This document shows, one piece after another, positions 50,491-61,893 of a stretch of 64,000 bases of DNA. A program made the position numbers and the translations under genes. The DNA lies in assembly GCF_037975245.1 (NCBI RefSeq), contig NC_092564.1, positions 22,715,984 through 22,779,983 on the forward strand. Direction: 5' to 3'. Below the pieces are notes generated by a model, which saw only the letters and a program-made list of their open reading frames with translations, did no database searches and was not told where the DNA came from. Positions within the stretch are counted from its first letter, which is position 1, and the number at the start of each line of letters is the position of its first letter. Origin of the DNA: Apostichopus japonicus. Taxonomy: Eukaryota > Echinodermata > Holothuroidea > Aspidochirotida > Stichopodidae.

Positions 50491-51370
50491 GTAATACTAA
50501 ATACGTCATTTATATAGCGCTAAATCACAAAAAAGTATCAAAGCGGTTCACAAATGAAACGATAAAAAGAAAATAAATACAGTAAAAACAAATAATAGCC
50601 AAATAAAAACAATCCTAACATGCCAAAAACACATAAAAATTCAAAAAAAAAAACACAATAAAATGTTATTAAAAATACAATAGGAGGTGATAAAAAATAC
50701 AATAGGACGTGATAAAAAAATACAATAGGACGTTATAAAAAATCAAATGGAAGGTTATAAAAGTACAATAACAGAGGTTATGAAAAGGTAATATTACGTA
50801 AAATAACTTTTAAGCAAATACGTCTTCAAACGACATTTATATAAATGCAGCATTGGACTAGTCCTGGTGTCTTATGGCAAATCATTCCATAGCTTTGGAC
50901 AAATGTAACTGATGACTTGTTCGCCAATTTTCTTCCTTTCTGGTGGTACAAGAAGTAAGGATTTTTTAAGAAAAAGAACGTAGCAAGCGCCGGGGTTGGT
51001 AAATGGTAAGTAATTCCTGACGATACACTGGCGCTAGATAGTGAACTCAATTTTATAAAACATACATGAGAATACGAAATCTTATCCGCAGAATTGGAGT
51101 TATATGGTCAGGTCTCGACGTTCTGGACCGATGCACGCTGCCATATTCTGCACCCGTTGGAGCCTCCTAACCTCATTCTTTGCTACACCACCCAGAAGAG
51201 TGCTGCAGTAGCCGATTCTCGAAGTGATGAGGCACTGTATACAGCGATTTTACAATCTTTTGTTGAGCGATATTTTCAAAATTTGCCAGTATTTCTGATG
51301 TGATTCGAGCAGGATTTAACTACACTCGATATCTGGTTACTCGTAGTGAGGTGTTGATCACAAAAGGCAC
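50490..51370 (-). mobile_element. L2/CR1-like LINE fragment, decayed
   Basis: Read on the minus strand it shows the RT thumb-region motif RIGYCSTLLGGVAKNEVRRL then QRVQNMAA (51220-51120), a later CPKLWNDLP-like segment near 50880, and a 3' tail with GAACCGCTTTGATAC and GCGCTATATAAATG near 50510. Stops and frameshifts interrupt it and the 5' part is missing. Confidence 0.75.
50660..50795. repeat. ~21-bp minisatellite inside the LINE 3' end
   Basis: Five or six copies of a unit like AAAAATACAATAGGACGTGAT. Confidence 0.8.
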
Positions 51371-52218
51371 AAAGGTTCTCTACAAAAGGTCCCGGTTGTA
51401 CAAAACTATATCGATGGGGTAACATCCGTCAGTAGTATAATGACGTGGCGACATTATGTTTAATAACTCAGTTTTCTCTTGATTAAGTTGAAGATATTAA
51501 CTTTAATAACCCCAGTTTGAATATTAGTAGCGTCTTACTAAACTATAGAAATGACAGAGAAATAGTAGTCACGATCCGGTTGATCCCTATATAAATGTAA
51601 CAAACATGCAAACGTGCATAATACGATGTAAATTTAATTCACGGCACTATTTCAATACGCAATATGGTTTTCTATCATAAAAATAGAACATTTTTAACAA
51701 AAAGTTTGTAAAAATTGTAAATCATTTCGATACACTTTCATTATATAATCGACGCATAATAATGGATTTCATTGGCTAATCTGTAAAACCATCGCAACGT
51801 GGAAGCCCTTGAAATGGCTGGTAGAGTGCCCGGAGTATACTTGAGACTGATCAATATTTTGTTTAATTAAAACCTATTCGGGCTCGGACGGCGATTCGCG
51901 AATACAACAGCCCAGTTTTAACAAATATAACCAATCATGAGACAGTATCTTTTCATGTGACCTAAATGAACATATGTCGTTAGCAGTGAAAATACGTCGT
52001 ATGTGCTCATCAGTCTTTCATTCGCTCTGTATATTAGTCAGACTATTGGTGTTCCTGACTAACGAAAACGAGGTCACGACGGTCGAGTTGAGTCGGACAT
52101 GGCAGTGTGTGGCTGTGTCAGTTAGACGTGAACCGTTTTTATCTCAGAACATGATTTTTATACCTTTCTCGATCAATCAAAACAAATCAACCCATACTGG
52201 TTTATGGTTAAATTGTTG
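51371..52218. other. Spacer, nothing recognised
   Basis: AT-rich single-copy-looking DNA; the 81-codon frame at 51974-52219 shows no domain. Confidence 0.5.
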
Positions 52219-52226
52219 ATTGATAT

Positions 52227-53722
52227 CAGTGGCGTAGCTACGGGGGGCGTGGGGGCGATAGCCCACCCAGTCGCCCCCACTGGGATTTTGGGTGTCGAAA
52301 AATAAATTACATGTGCGAAAAATATATCATTAATATATACTAATACAAACAGCCAATCAGTATCTTGTAACCAGTGCGCATTAACTGATCAAATAAGCTA
52401 GTAAGCAACACTTTAACCTTATAGAAAGGTGGTTTCCAGGTACTTGAATGCCAAAGAAGATGTTAAAAGTAAAAATGCTGACATCATACACATGTTTCTC
52501 ACATCATTGCTCGCGTCATTGCCTCGATACCTTGTTACATTTCCAATCGGGTTTTCACTCCTGGGACGTACCCATGATGCTCTTAAAACCGCTAAAAATT
52601 TTCAAGAAAAGAGACAACACTATCGCTGAGAACTACCGGCCAACAGTGGCGGAGCGTCCAAACGTTCAGGAGAGCGGATGCCCCCCCCCCACCTGACGGA
52701 CTCAAATGGACTGCTGGCGCCCTTTTCAGCTTTTTAGCACTTTTTACTTATTCGGGATTATTGACTTTTAAGTTGCACTCTCATCTACCTATCGACATTT
52801 GTCACATTTTGTTGGTGTAGTTTACTGACAAAATGCTCTAACGTACGACGGTATTTAATTTCTTGGCACTTAATTCTGTTGTACGAAACTCTTTCCAAGA
52901 ACTGTACGGGGTTTTCGATCTATTTTTACGAAAACATGAGTACTCACACAGATACCACAGGGATTGTGATGAAGCGCATGTACTTTCAACACCCATATAA
53001 ACTTCCGACTTGTCACAATTGGCATTGACACATATTTAATCTTCGTTTATCTGCAAATTAGCAAGGCCCGGAAAGGGTCTTTGCCGGCGATCTAGGGAAT
53101 ATCTTTATTAAAAAAAAATCTGCACGCTCCGCGCCAACGTGTGGTGGCGCACCGTTTAGATAGTGTCGAAAGCGCTCCCACAGGCTATTCTCGCCCCCTG
53201 AACAATACCCCTAGCTCCGCCACGGCCGGCCGATCAGTCTAACACCCTAATAATATTTCAGACGCAATCTTTGATGTCAGTTTGACATATAGTTTGGTCA
53301 TTTCAGTATGTTACTTGGCTGAAAGCCCAGTCAATCTTTCTTTATTTTCCACGCACAATTTGCATATTTGTCGAAAAAATGTCAATGCCGGTGTCAAACT
53401 CACAAAAGTTTTGTAATGATATTTTAAAGTAATTTACCGGATTGTTATTTTTCCATTTTACTAAACTATTTGATGACCATATCAAAACATGGGATCTCAA
53501 AATATAGGACGTTGAGAAAACCTTAGAGCAGCTTAGAAGGCCTAGGAAGTGTCATTTTCAACGATCTTGGAGGCCTTTTTTAGCTAAAAATTTTCGTATG
53601 CTGCGCGCCAACCCATGGTGGCGCTTCGCTTAGATAGTAACAAGAAAATGGTGAAGCCCCCCAGGAAATGTTCAAGCCCCCCCAGCTCCCCCACTGAAAT
53701 AATCCTGATTGCTACGCCACTG
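52227..53722. mobile_element. hAT-like non-autonomous DNA transposon
   Basis: Inverted ends CAGTGGCGTAGC and GCTACGCCACTG, flanked by a perfect 8-bp duplication ATTGATAT (52219-52226 and 53723-53730). Eight-base duplications and CAG-starting ends are hAT hallmarks. No transposase frame. Subterminal G- and C-runs form a further inverted pair. It contains a second, nested element. Confidence 0.88.
52644..53225. mobile_element. Second hAT-like element nested in the first
   Basis: Ends CAGTGGCGGAGC and GCTCCGCCACGG (one mismatch from perfect inversion), flanked by CCGGCCAA (52636-52643) and CCGGCCGA (53226-53233), a 7/8 target duplication. 582 bp, no coding capacity. Confidence 0.8.
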
Positions 53723-53730
53723 ATTGATAT

Positions 53731-54280
53731 ACAGTTGATTATAACTATATTAATGTGAATTCATTTCCAAGTTTTCACACCCCTTCCCCCGCCACCCCAG
53801 CACACCTTCCCAATGATCATCTATTAAATACACTAATCGGAATGTTACATAGCTTGGGTAATGAAACGGTTCCTGGGTAGCATACATAAATTGCTTCAAT
53901 ATTATAAGTGACAACATGCATGTGTTACACCTATAAAACATTACTATGCAGATATAGAAAATTGGAAATAATGTAAGGTTTCAGGCGAAGCAACTCCAAG
54001 CTTCATCTTAGTTAAGGATACAGTGATATGTGCGGTGAACAGTTCATTCAACTACCAATCAACTATTGCACCGCGGTAAGGTCACTGTGGAGATGAAACA
54101 TTTACTTTTCTTTTGATTTCTCCTGATTTTTCTTGGTCAATAAACGTAAGAAGTGTTAATAATCAACATTACAACATTCAAAGCCCAAGCACATTTTACT
54201 TGATGTAGTCCTTGCTAGACTTGCTCAAGTTTCCTTTAAGAACAAGATATTTCAACAGGATTAGGATTTTTCATAACATT
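53731..54280. other. Spacer, nothing recognised
   Basis: AT-rich DNA with no domain-bearing frame. Confidence 0.45.
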
Positions 54281-54330
54281 GGGGGGGGGGGGGTGTAGGA
54301 GGGAGGGGTAGGGAGGGGGGGGGGGGGTTG
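54281..54330 (+). other. G-quadruplex-prone tract
   Basis: Plus strand has a 13-base G-run, then GGG, GGGG, GGG and a 12-base G-run separated by 1-7 bases, satisfying the usual four-run quadruplex rule many times over. Confidence 0.75.
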
Positions 54331-54843
54331 TTCATGACTGTTGTCTATGTCAAATACGACAACTATATATGTTAAGTTTGCTTCTCCTTTATCATCACGA
54401 AAAATTGAAATAAATACCTATGTCATAAATAAATATCATACGGAAAAGAGCCTATTTTTTCTCATTCTTTCAATTGTCACTGTCTCTTCATTCTAGCTTA
54501 TGTTTAATACAAATGACAGCTAATATGAAACTATCACATTTATGCATTGTATGTCTTAGATAAACATGTCTGTACTTATTTTTACGGAACAAAACGTAAC
54601 AAGTCGATTCGACACGCTCGACTACATTCGTAGCCATGCATACAATCACTTCAAAAACAAAACACAGAAATCTCGATTAAATATGAACACAAATATTATT
54701 GTTTCATTGTTACGTATTGTTGGATAATAAAATGAAACTAACCTCTTTGTGAAGGATTTTCTTTTGTCAAGTGAATGAAATAGAACAATACAGGGCGTCA
54801 AGACAAAGGAATCACTCCTGGGCTGGATTTCACCCTGTCGTAT

Positions 54844-54957
54844 TCATGGTCTCCAATCCTTATCTCTAAATGTTCCATAGATGATGTTAACAGATGTCTT
54901 AAACAAAGTGAACAAGGAAATAAATATTCCCAACGTGTTAGCCAAGAGGATGTAGGT
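54844..54957 (-). CDS. Possible terminal exon of an unidentified membrane protein
   Basis: Minus-strand frame after a good acceptor (TTTCCTGTTCAG): TYILLANTLGIFISLFTLFK, then TSVNIIYGTFRDKDWRP and a stop. It reads like a last transmembrane helix with a short basic tail. No other exon of such a gene is visible; the sequence to the right is duplicated 3' flank of the GPCR. Could be an orphan exon or chance. Confidence 0.3.
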   Translation of the reverse strand, partial: TYILLANTLGIFISLFTLFKTSVNIIYGTFRDKDWRP

Positions 54958-55844
54958 CTGAACAGGAAACAATGATGTTTTTGTAATTGTGTTTGTATTG
55001 GGTAAAACAAAAATTTGGTGTACCTACCTTGCAATGTTATCTATTTCCTCGGGGAAGGTAAAAAAGTTAGCCACTTGAAGATAATATACGAAAGATTCTA
55101 TGCGGCTCCAGGGAACAGTTTGGGGTCTAAAGTATAAAGATGTGATAGAAAGACTGCCAGACTTATATTACAGACAACGAGCTTATTTTAATGGCGTTGC
55201 CTATATTGATAAGTTCTGCTATGTTGTGATTTGAAGTGGGTCAATTATATACCTGGTGATAATAATTCATGTATTTCGATATTGACCCTTGCTGATAAGA
55301 CTGTAGTAAAGCCAATCCGTTGAAGCCAATCTGCAAACACTGATGCTTTACTCGTTAATAACTTCATGGATTTGCGTATAATGGATTCACATGTATAAAT
55401 CTATAACATGCTTTAGTGCCATTACATATCAGTTATTCACGATTGGCTACACCATTACCGCATAAACGCTATGATGGTGGCCTTCATTCTAGCAACTATC
55501 CGAAAAATGTTAAAATATAAAATAAAAGTAGAAGTTCAGCCCTATGCGTGTATGCAAATTAGGCTAGGTTCGACAGATCAACTATCACTCTGTGTTAGGA
55601 TTAGTCTATAAGTGGTGATGTTTGTTTTGATCAAGGAGTAAATCAACAGGATTTTAACAGTCTGTTTTAACGAATACTATGTACCTTCTTTCCACAAGCC
55701 GCTGTTTGCTGTATAAACCCAGCACTAAGGGCTATGAATTGTTGATAGATGGGATGCAATAAACTTGGGATGATTTCCGATTACGTACACAGTATTACTT
55801 GGCACTCGTCACTAGCAGTAGGTCTATGGCAAGCCTAATGTGCA

Positions 55845-56120
55845 ACAATTCGAGAATTTCAGTTATTTCGACTGTTACGCTGTATTTTTCTCAGTCTCGC
55901 AAAACAGAGTTTTCGAGCAAAATAGCTTTTCGCATCAAATGTGCAATAATTCGATAAACTCAGCTTTATCGAGCAAAAACCGTAGCTTTTCGATAACTGA
56001 AACTCAGTTTATGGAGCGCAAAACAGCAGGGTTTGTCGATAACCTCTGTTTATCGAGCGATAAACAGGGTTTTTTAGATAAACTCAGTTTATCGAGAGAA
56101 AAGCAACTGTTTATCGTAGA
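55845..56120. repeat. Degenerate palindromic repeats around TTATCGAG
   Basis: At least six scattered motifs of the type GATAAACTCAGTTTATCGAG or ATCGAGCAAAA in both orientations. Copy 1 has only one such motif (near 820-840). Confidence 0.55.
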
Positions 56121-56182
56121 ATGTGGCTTTACTTAAGCTTTTTTAATTGGCACCTGATACTCATGGCTCGCACATTAGCTAC

Positions 56183-57675
56183 CATGGGCGGGATTACGGG
56201 GGGGGGGGCAAGAGGGGGCATTTGCCCCCCCCCCCACTTTTTCCCAAACCTTAATTTACTTTTTTTGTCGTTTTTGTAGACAAATGTGCACAACCCTAAT
56301 CGAAATTATTCCCTATCAAATAGGCCTATTTGTTTCGAATCTTAGTCGAATTTGTGTTTAACATCGTAACATGTAGCATGAATAACTGGAGCTGGAGCTA
56401 GCACATGGTTCGCAGCACAGGTTCCTGCACGAATCCTGGAGCTAACACACTAGCGATTCAATTCTGCATGTGATGAATCCGCGGCATGTGCTACAGTGCT
56501 AGCTTCAGGAATTGATTTTCAACGTTGCTGCTCTACTGAATGCGTTGAATAACTAAATCCAGAGAAACGATTTACAAAAGCCAGAATTGCATGTTGGGTA
56601 TATCAATAATTAAGTTCAATACACTGACACATGACACACACCCCACCCCACCCCCAGTGGTATAGCCCTTCATTAACAGTAAGTAACATTCAAGTATTTA
56701 TTATGAATTTCTATGTTGCCTGATAATATGGCAATAGTTCAAACATAATGCTGGTACTGCCAGGTACTAATTTTATTTTCAAATCTCAGCCAGTACTATG
56801 AAATGACCCGTAAATATATTGCTCCATGATACACCTAGTCACATTGTAAAATCCAAACAGTCACCCCGCCTCGACTTCAGTGGCGACGGAACCGGTAGAC
56901 TTGAGGGGCTTATCCCCCATAAAAAAGTGTGGGGGGTAAAGGTATGTTCAGCCCCTAATATTTGCCAAGTTCTCCAAGAAGTGGGGACCGCGGGGAGAAT
57001 TTCGAAGTGGGTGCTGAACATATTCTTGATCGGTCCAATGCACAATATACTAATAATTTTAGGGGGAAAGAACTGTCGAGATGCGATTTATTGTTACCAG
57101 AGGTGTCATATTTGCTGATCTAGGATTTCCTTTTTGCTTAAATTTCGACACGCCGCGCCAACTGATGGTGGTGCACCGTCTAAATAGTGACGTATAAGCC
57201 TCAGTTGTGCATCACCATATAAGTTCTTCTATCTGTCCTCCCTAACTTTACACACGTTCATTAATTGTTTAGATGCAATTTAAAGCCTATATGGGTGTTA
57301 ATTTTACCGATCTAAGGGTTCCTTTCATCAAAAATTTCGACGATCCTTGCCAACTGATGATGGCGCTCCGCTTAGATAGTGACGTATAACAAAAGTTGTA
57401 CATCACCATCTGACCATATGTTCTACTATCAATCCTCTTCAAATTTTTAAACGATAATTAACTATCTAGATACAATTGCAGACATGAGATCCATATTTCA
57501 AGGATGGGTACATGCAGCTTAGAGCACTCGGGAAGTGCCATTTCCGGCCATCTGGAGGGTTTGTAAAGCCCAAAAATTTCTTGTACGCTCCGCGCCAACC
57601 GATGGTGGCGCTCCGCTTAGATAGTCTTGCTGGCAGGTTTGCCCCCCCACTTTCACAACTCAAATCCCGCCCCTG
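56183..57675. mobile_element. hAT-like non-autonomous DNA transposon
   Basis: Ends CATGGGCGGGAT and ATCCCGCCCCTG (one mismatch from inverted), with perfect 8-bp duplication TTAGCTAC at 56175-56182 and 57676-57683. 1,493 bp, no transposase. Internal GCGCCAAC-TGATGGTGG blocks repeat three times (about 57155, 57348, 57590). Absent from the copy-1 flank. Confidence 0.87.
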
Positions 57676-57684
57676 TTAGCTACT

Positions 57685-58078
57685 GTTCATGTCCTGTAAC
57701 ATGTGTTGCACACGTTGCGAACATAAAGTAGTGGTTACTAATGCACGGTCGTGGGACATGAACAGTAGTTGCTGTACCAACTTTTTAGTGCGAGTTCTTT
57801 AATACAAAATTCTAAAAAAGGAAGTCGTATCTAGTCGTTTTATCGTTCTCGGCATGACGAATTGGCGTAATTTACAGAGAGGTGTGAACTGGAATCAAGC
57901 AGTACCGTACCTACTTTACTTTAAACTCATAGCTAGTACAGTGACCACTGTTGTCACCTGTAACACGTATTACTACTGTTCATTTCCCACAACCGTGCAT
58001 TAGTAATTATTACATGATTGTGTTTCGTCACACGGTAACATGTGTTACAGGTGGCACCAGTATGTAATGTACTGGATA
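57685..58078. repeat. Inverted repeats, two facing MITE-like copies
   Basis: A block at about 57732-57766 (TACTAATGCACGGTCGTGGG then ACATGAACAGTAG) recurs inverted at 57970-58007. Around the second copy, CACCTGTAACACGTATTA (57955) faces GTAACATGTGTTACAGGTGG (58037), giving a hairpin element of about 140 bp. Confidence 0.65.
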
Positions 58079-58118
58079 TGAGTATCGGCTCTAATATAAT
58101 GCGTCCTCGCTGACAAAC

Positions 58119-58508
58119 TTAAAGGGTGTGAAGACTCGCGCAAAAAGAAATTTCAAATGCCGGTAATCTGACCTAGTTTCGAATGAGGTGTAACAGAAGT
58201 GTTAGACACCACCATCGATCCCAGCATGTTTACCTCCATGATCCCAGCAAATACGCACACAGCTTGCTACCTTCGGTAATTATTCACTAGTGTACAGTCA
58301 GTACATGCAGCTGCGGTCAATACCCACAGCACAGTGTGCAAACGATACATCGATGGACATCTCAGGTCCAGCTAAAGATAACAAGGTGTAAGGTTTCATT
58401 ACTGTGTACATGTTGTAGCGACAAGCAGAAAACTTCACTTGCAGCAACGGAAAATTAACTTTTTCAGAGCGCGGCACGCGGTTTGGGGCGAATCTTTAAT
58501 GCCTTTAA
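58119..58508. mobile_element. TTAA-flanked MITE
   Basis: Begins TTAAAGGGTGTGAAGACTCG and ends with the reverse complement of TTAAAGGCATTAAAGATTCG: imperfect inverted ends of about 24 bp starting in TTAA. 390 bp, no coding capacity. Copy 1 has an uninterrupted sequence at 2150-2165. Confidence 0.72.
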
Positions 58509-59005
58509 AGTTATTGTATATACAAAACAAAATCAAGTGTTCGTCACTGTATAATTCACAACCGTTGTGATTTCGTTGTAGATATGTAACTGATAATCAA
58601 CAGAGGGTAGATACACAAATATACAAATAAAAATAACTTTCCGGCGCTAACATGTTTGGCACACTATAGCCATATATTTACACAAAAAACTATTTTCAAA
58701 AAAGAAATTTTAATAAAGAAAATGAAAGCAATATGTAAGCTTAAATTGATTTCCTTTAACATTCTCTCTCAAATGATTGATAAATTCATTTTGTGTAGCT
58801 TTATTTCAGGTGACCATAAATAGCATCATCCATTTATCGGTCACATTGTATTCAACAACGTTGGGAGTTTCGTACTTAATAGGCTTTTCACTACAGTCTA
58901 TATGGTACTTTTATATTTTCAGTATGAAAATAACCAAATGGATATTATATAGCAGTTGAGTCCACCAATATACAGAAAGTCACATGATACTGTGGTAATG
59001 TGTAG

Positions 59006-59097
59006 ATTTGCATATTTTTGCAATTGGCCTGTCTAAGTAAGTTCCCTATTCATCATCATGCATAGAGACAGAGCTCCTCTCAGAAAAGTTTATAAAA
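59006..59097 (+). promoter_or_regulatory. Candidate promoter in the 2.9-kb insertion
   Basis: ATTTGCAT octamer at 59006-59013, ATTGG (inverted CCAAT) at 59023-59027 and TATAAAA at 59091-59097 in natural order. A possible 5' splice site (CCAG/GTAAAG) follows about 80 bases downstream near 59174. Confidence 0.4.
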
Positions 59098-60350
59098 AGG
59101 GATGTGAGGCGTCATGCCAGGTTCCCTCTTGCTAGGAAGCTGAACCCTTAGAGTATGGTGTATTTTAGCCAGGTAAAGTAATCCAGGGTTAAATTTTACA
59201 TTCTTTACAGTTTACTTCTCTAGGGATGCATATGTATGCGTACTTGTTCTCACTGTTACTAAGAAGATCATTATTAGTGAGCAAGTGAGTAGGTTGGGGA
59301 ACTTGTGCTCCCATCTCCTTTGTTTCATAACTTCATCATTTTGTGCTACTTTGGAGGAGTCATGATTATCAACTAGATGAGTTATATAAGTTGAGTTTCA
59401 AGTATCGCTTTATTTTACATCCTTGTGGGAGAAGTTGAATAACTGTCGAGTTAATGTTATTTGCTTAAAAGTATTTTGGTCAATTAATTAAAGTATAATA
59501 TACCCTTCCTGTAAATTATTGCTTGGCATGTGCTATACTGCATTGTACTGTGTATTGTGTAAAGTAAGGCTGTGGTATAGTGCCTTAAAGTGATATATTT
59601 ACTTATAAGATGTCGAGGCCAACTACTCACTCAGAGTGCCTCCAGTCTTCAAATTTTTAATTGGAATTGTTAACATTAGTACTTGATAGTTTAGTTCTGG
59701 GGTTTTTGAGTATATATTGAAGGCTCATGGTTGAGATAACCATGATAATTGCATGGCTGACTCGATCATGCTCTGGCTTTATTTAGTGCTACTGCTTCTT
59801 AGTTCTATAGGAAGGGTAAAGGGTCAGTAATTGCCACTTATGTTCATTTTGTGGACAATCTACAAAGTGTTAAAGTAAGTGTGTACCTTCAAGGTTAGGT
59901 TAACGGTATTTTAGACCTTACAGTGCTCTACTCTATACATAATGTATGTATATGAAACTATATTGAGTTAAATATAGGCTGGTATTTGTTTCTGAGCAGT
60001 GCAGTGGAAAGCTTGGTCTAACATGCCAGCATTAAATCAGCATAGTGGAACTAAATATTCTGTAACACCTTTGTGTTAGGTGCAGCAGTGCATATGGGCT
60101 TTGTGTTAAGCATTTGTACGAATTAAGCTGATACTTCTATTTAGCGTAGCCCTTTCTGCCATGTACCATCTTTGTTCTTTAATTACTTCTTTAATTGTAT
60201 TTTTATTTTCTTGCTTGTTACTGGAAAAATGTGTGTCAGGATTTCAACACAGCTTGTAACTTTTGACATAGCTGCAGGTTGGTGAATCGTTGTATTGTGG
60301 TGTAAATAGCTAGTTCAACTGTGTTGGATATTGTTTTACTTTCTTTGTAG

Positions 60351-60434
60351 GTTCCCGATGGTTCAGAGGGTCGTAGGCGAGAAGCGTTTCATTATAATGT
60401 ACCTACATTAAAGCAGTTTACCTGTTTGTGTCCG
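60351..60434 (+). other. Exon-like segment with strong splice sites
   Basis: 84 nt between a good acceptor (ACTTTCTTTGTAG) and GTGAGT, open in one frame: VPDGSEGRRREAFHYNVPTL then KQFTCLCP. No family recognised. It lies inside the 2.9-kb insertion. Confidence 0.3.
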
Positions 60435-60865
60435 GTGAGTTGAGAGTATCATGTCAGGGCATATTCTGATGTATTTTTGGTGTCATTTAACTGTTAACAC
60501 GTACAGCTAAACTGTAATTAAAGGGGTTACTCATTGGTTCTCATCATTCAAACATTACCTTAAAGCAGTATATGAAGTACTGATACAAATTTGTGCATAG
60601 AGCATTCGTGTGAACTCATGCAAGTGGAATGAAGGAAAACTGTTAAATTGTAAGGAAGCATATTGTATACTGTTTTATTCATGTTTAAGTTGATCTCGTT
60701 TAGGGGCTGCTCCATTACTGTTTTGTAAGCTGCCTCCTCGTCTTGCTTCGTGCGTGTCGGGTAATTAAATATATTGCAGTTAAACCAGTTGGACGGTGTT
60801 ATGTTGTCTTGCGTGGCTTGTCCCACTAAAGGTCGCCTCTTTAGGCGGCGAAATTTGTTTTGCCG

Positions 60866-61893
60866 GCGCGGTAAATGCCAAAGATTTGCATACCTCGCTC
60901 CCATTGGCTGGGGCTCGTATGGATAAGCTTCATTACAATATTAACAAGGTGCAGCTGCACAGAATCGCTCATTACATACTACTTTTGGCTAGGCCAGTTT
61001 GCTACACTCAGAAAAGATATCAGTCTAGCAGCAGAATGTGTAAAGTCAATTAAGTTAATTTATTTGTCGGTTTGTTATGCCACGGGTAAAGAGGGTCCGT
61101 GGTTATGCATCGCACAACTCTGTTGCTGTAAATTTAAAGAAGTTAAATTAAATCGAAACAGTTTGAAGATGATACAAAATATCACCATATATAATGTAAA
61201 CGTAAAATAAAAAATATAAACGTAACAAAATGAATTGATGCATTTTCCGTATTTTAATGTAAACGTTAGAAGAGAATAATGTTAAAAACAGGGTCATAAT
61301 TAATTGAAAAAAGGGCCATAATTAACCGTGTTAAAGGGTTATAATTTTGAAAATCAAATCAATGTCTTTGCTTAAAAATAAGAGTCTATCAGTTTAAATT
61401 TTAAAAGCATCTCAAGTAAATAGTTAACCAGAAACTGTCAGCTGTCCAATATTTTAAAGAGGGAAAGAAATCGAGCCACGTGGAACTGTTCGTTATATAG
61501 GGAGTTTACCAGACCGTAACCGCACATTGGTATTCAGCATGGAGTAGCCTTACAATAAAGGAACCCAGGCCAGCCACGTACTCATAATGGTTAACACGGT
61601 ATACAAACAAAAGCAAATTGACTTTGCATAACAATGTACACAAGCAAGTCCGCCCAAAAGCAAAGAAAAAACTTTTTTAACAGTTTTCTTTTTCTAAGAC
61701 AGTCGCCCGTTGAAACAGTACGTGTATGCGAATCACGATGCACTGCGTGCACGTGTATGTACATACACACAAGCGGACATAGCGTAAGCAAGAACTTCCC
61801 AATATGAATAATTCAGCATCAAAAGTGCAAGACCCACCCAATGGAAAGCGAGGTTTGCAAATGATGGCCTTTACCGCGCTGGGAAATTAAATC
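60866..61893. repeat. Inverted pair of octamer/CCAAT modules
   Basis: GGCGCGGTAAATGCCA, ATTTGCAT (60884), ACCTCGCT and CCATTGG (60902) reappear inverted at 61838-61885 as CCAAT, GCGAGGT, TTGCAAAT and GGCCTTTACCGCGC. About 50 bp each, roughly 80% alike. Confidence 0.65.

Noticed and set aside
60560-61210. Open frames of 85-114 codons in the 2.9-kb insertion
   Set aside because: Mutually overlapping on both strands, no retroviral or other motif seen; not supported as coding.
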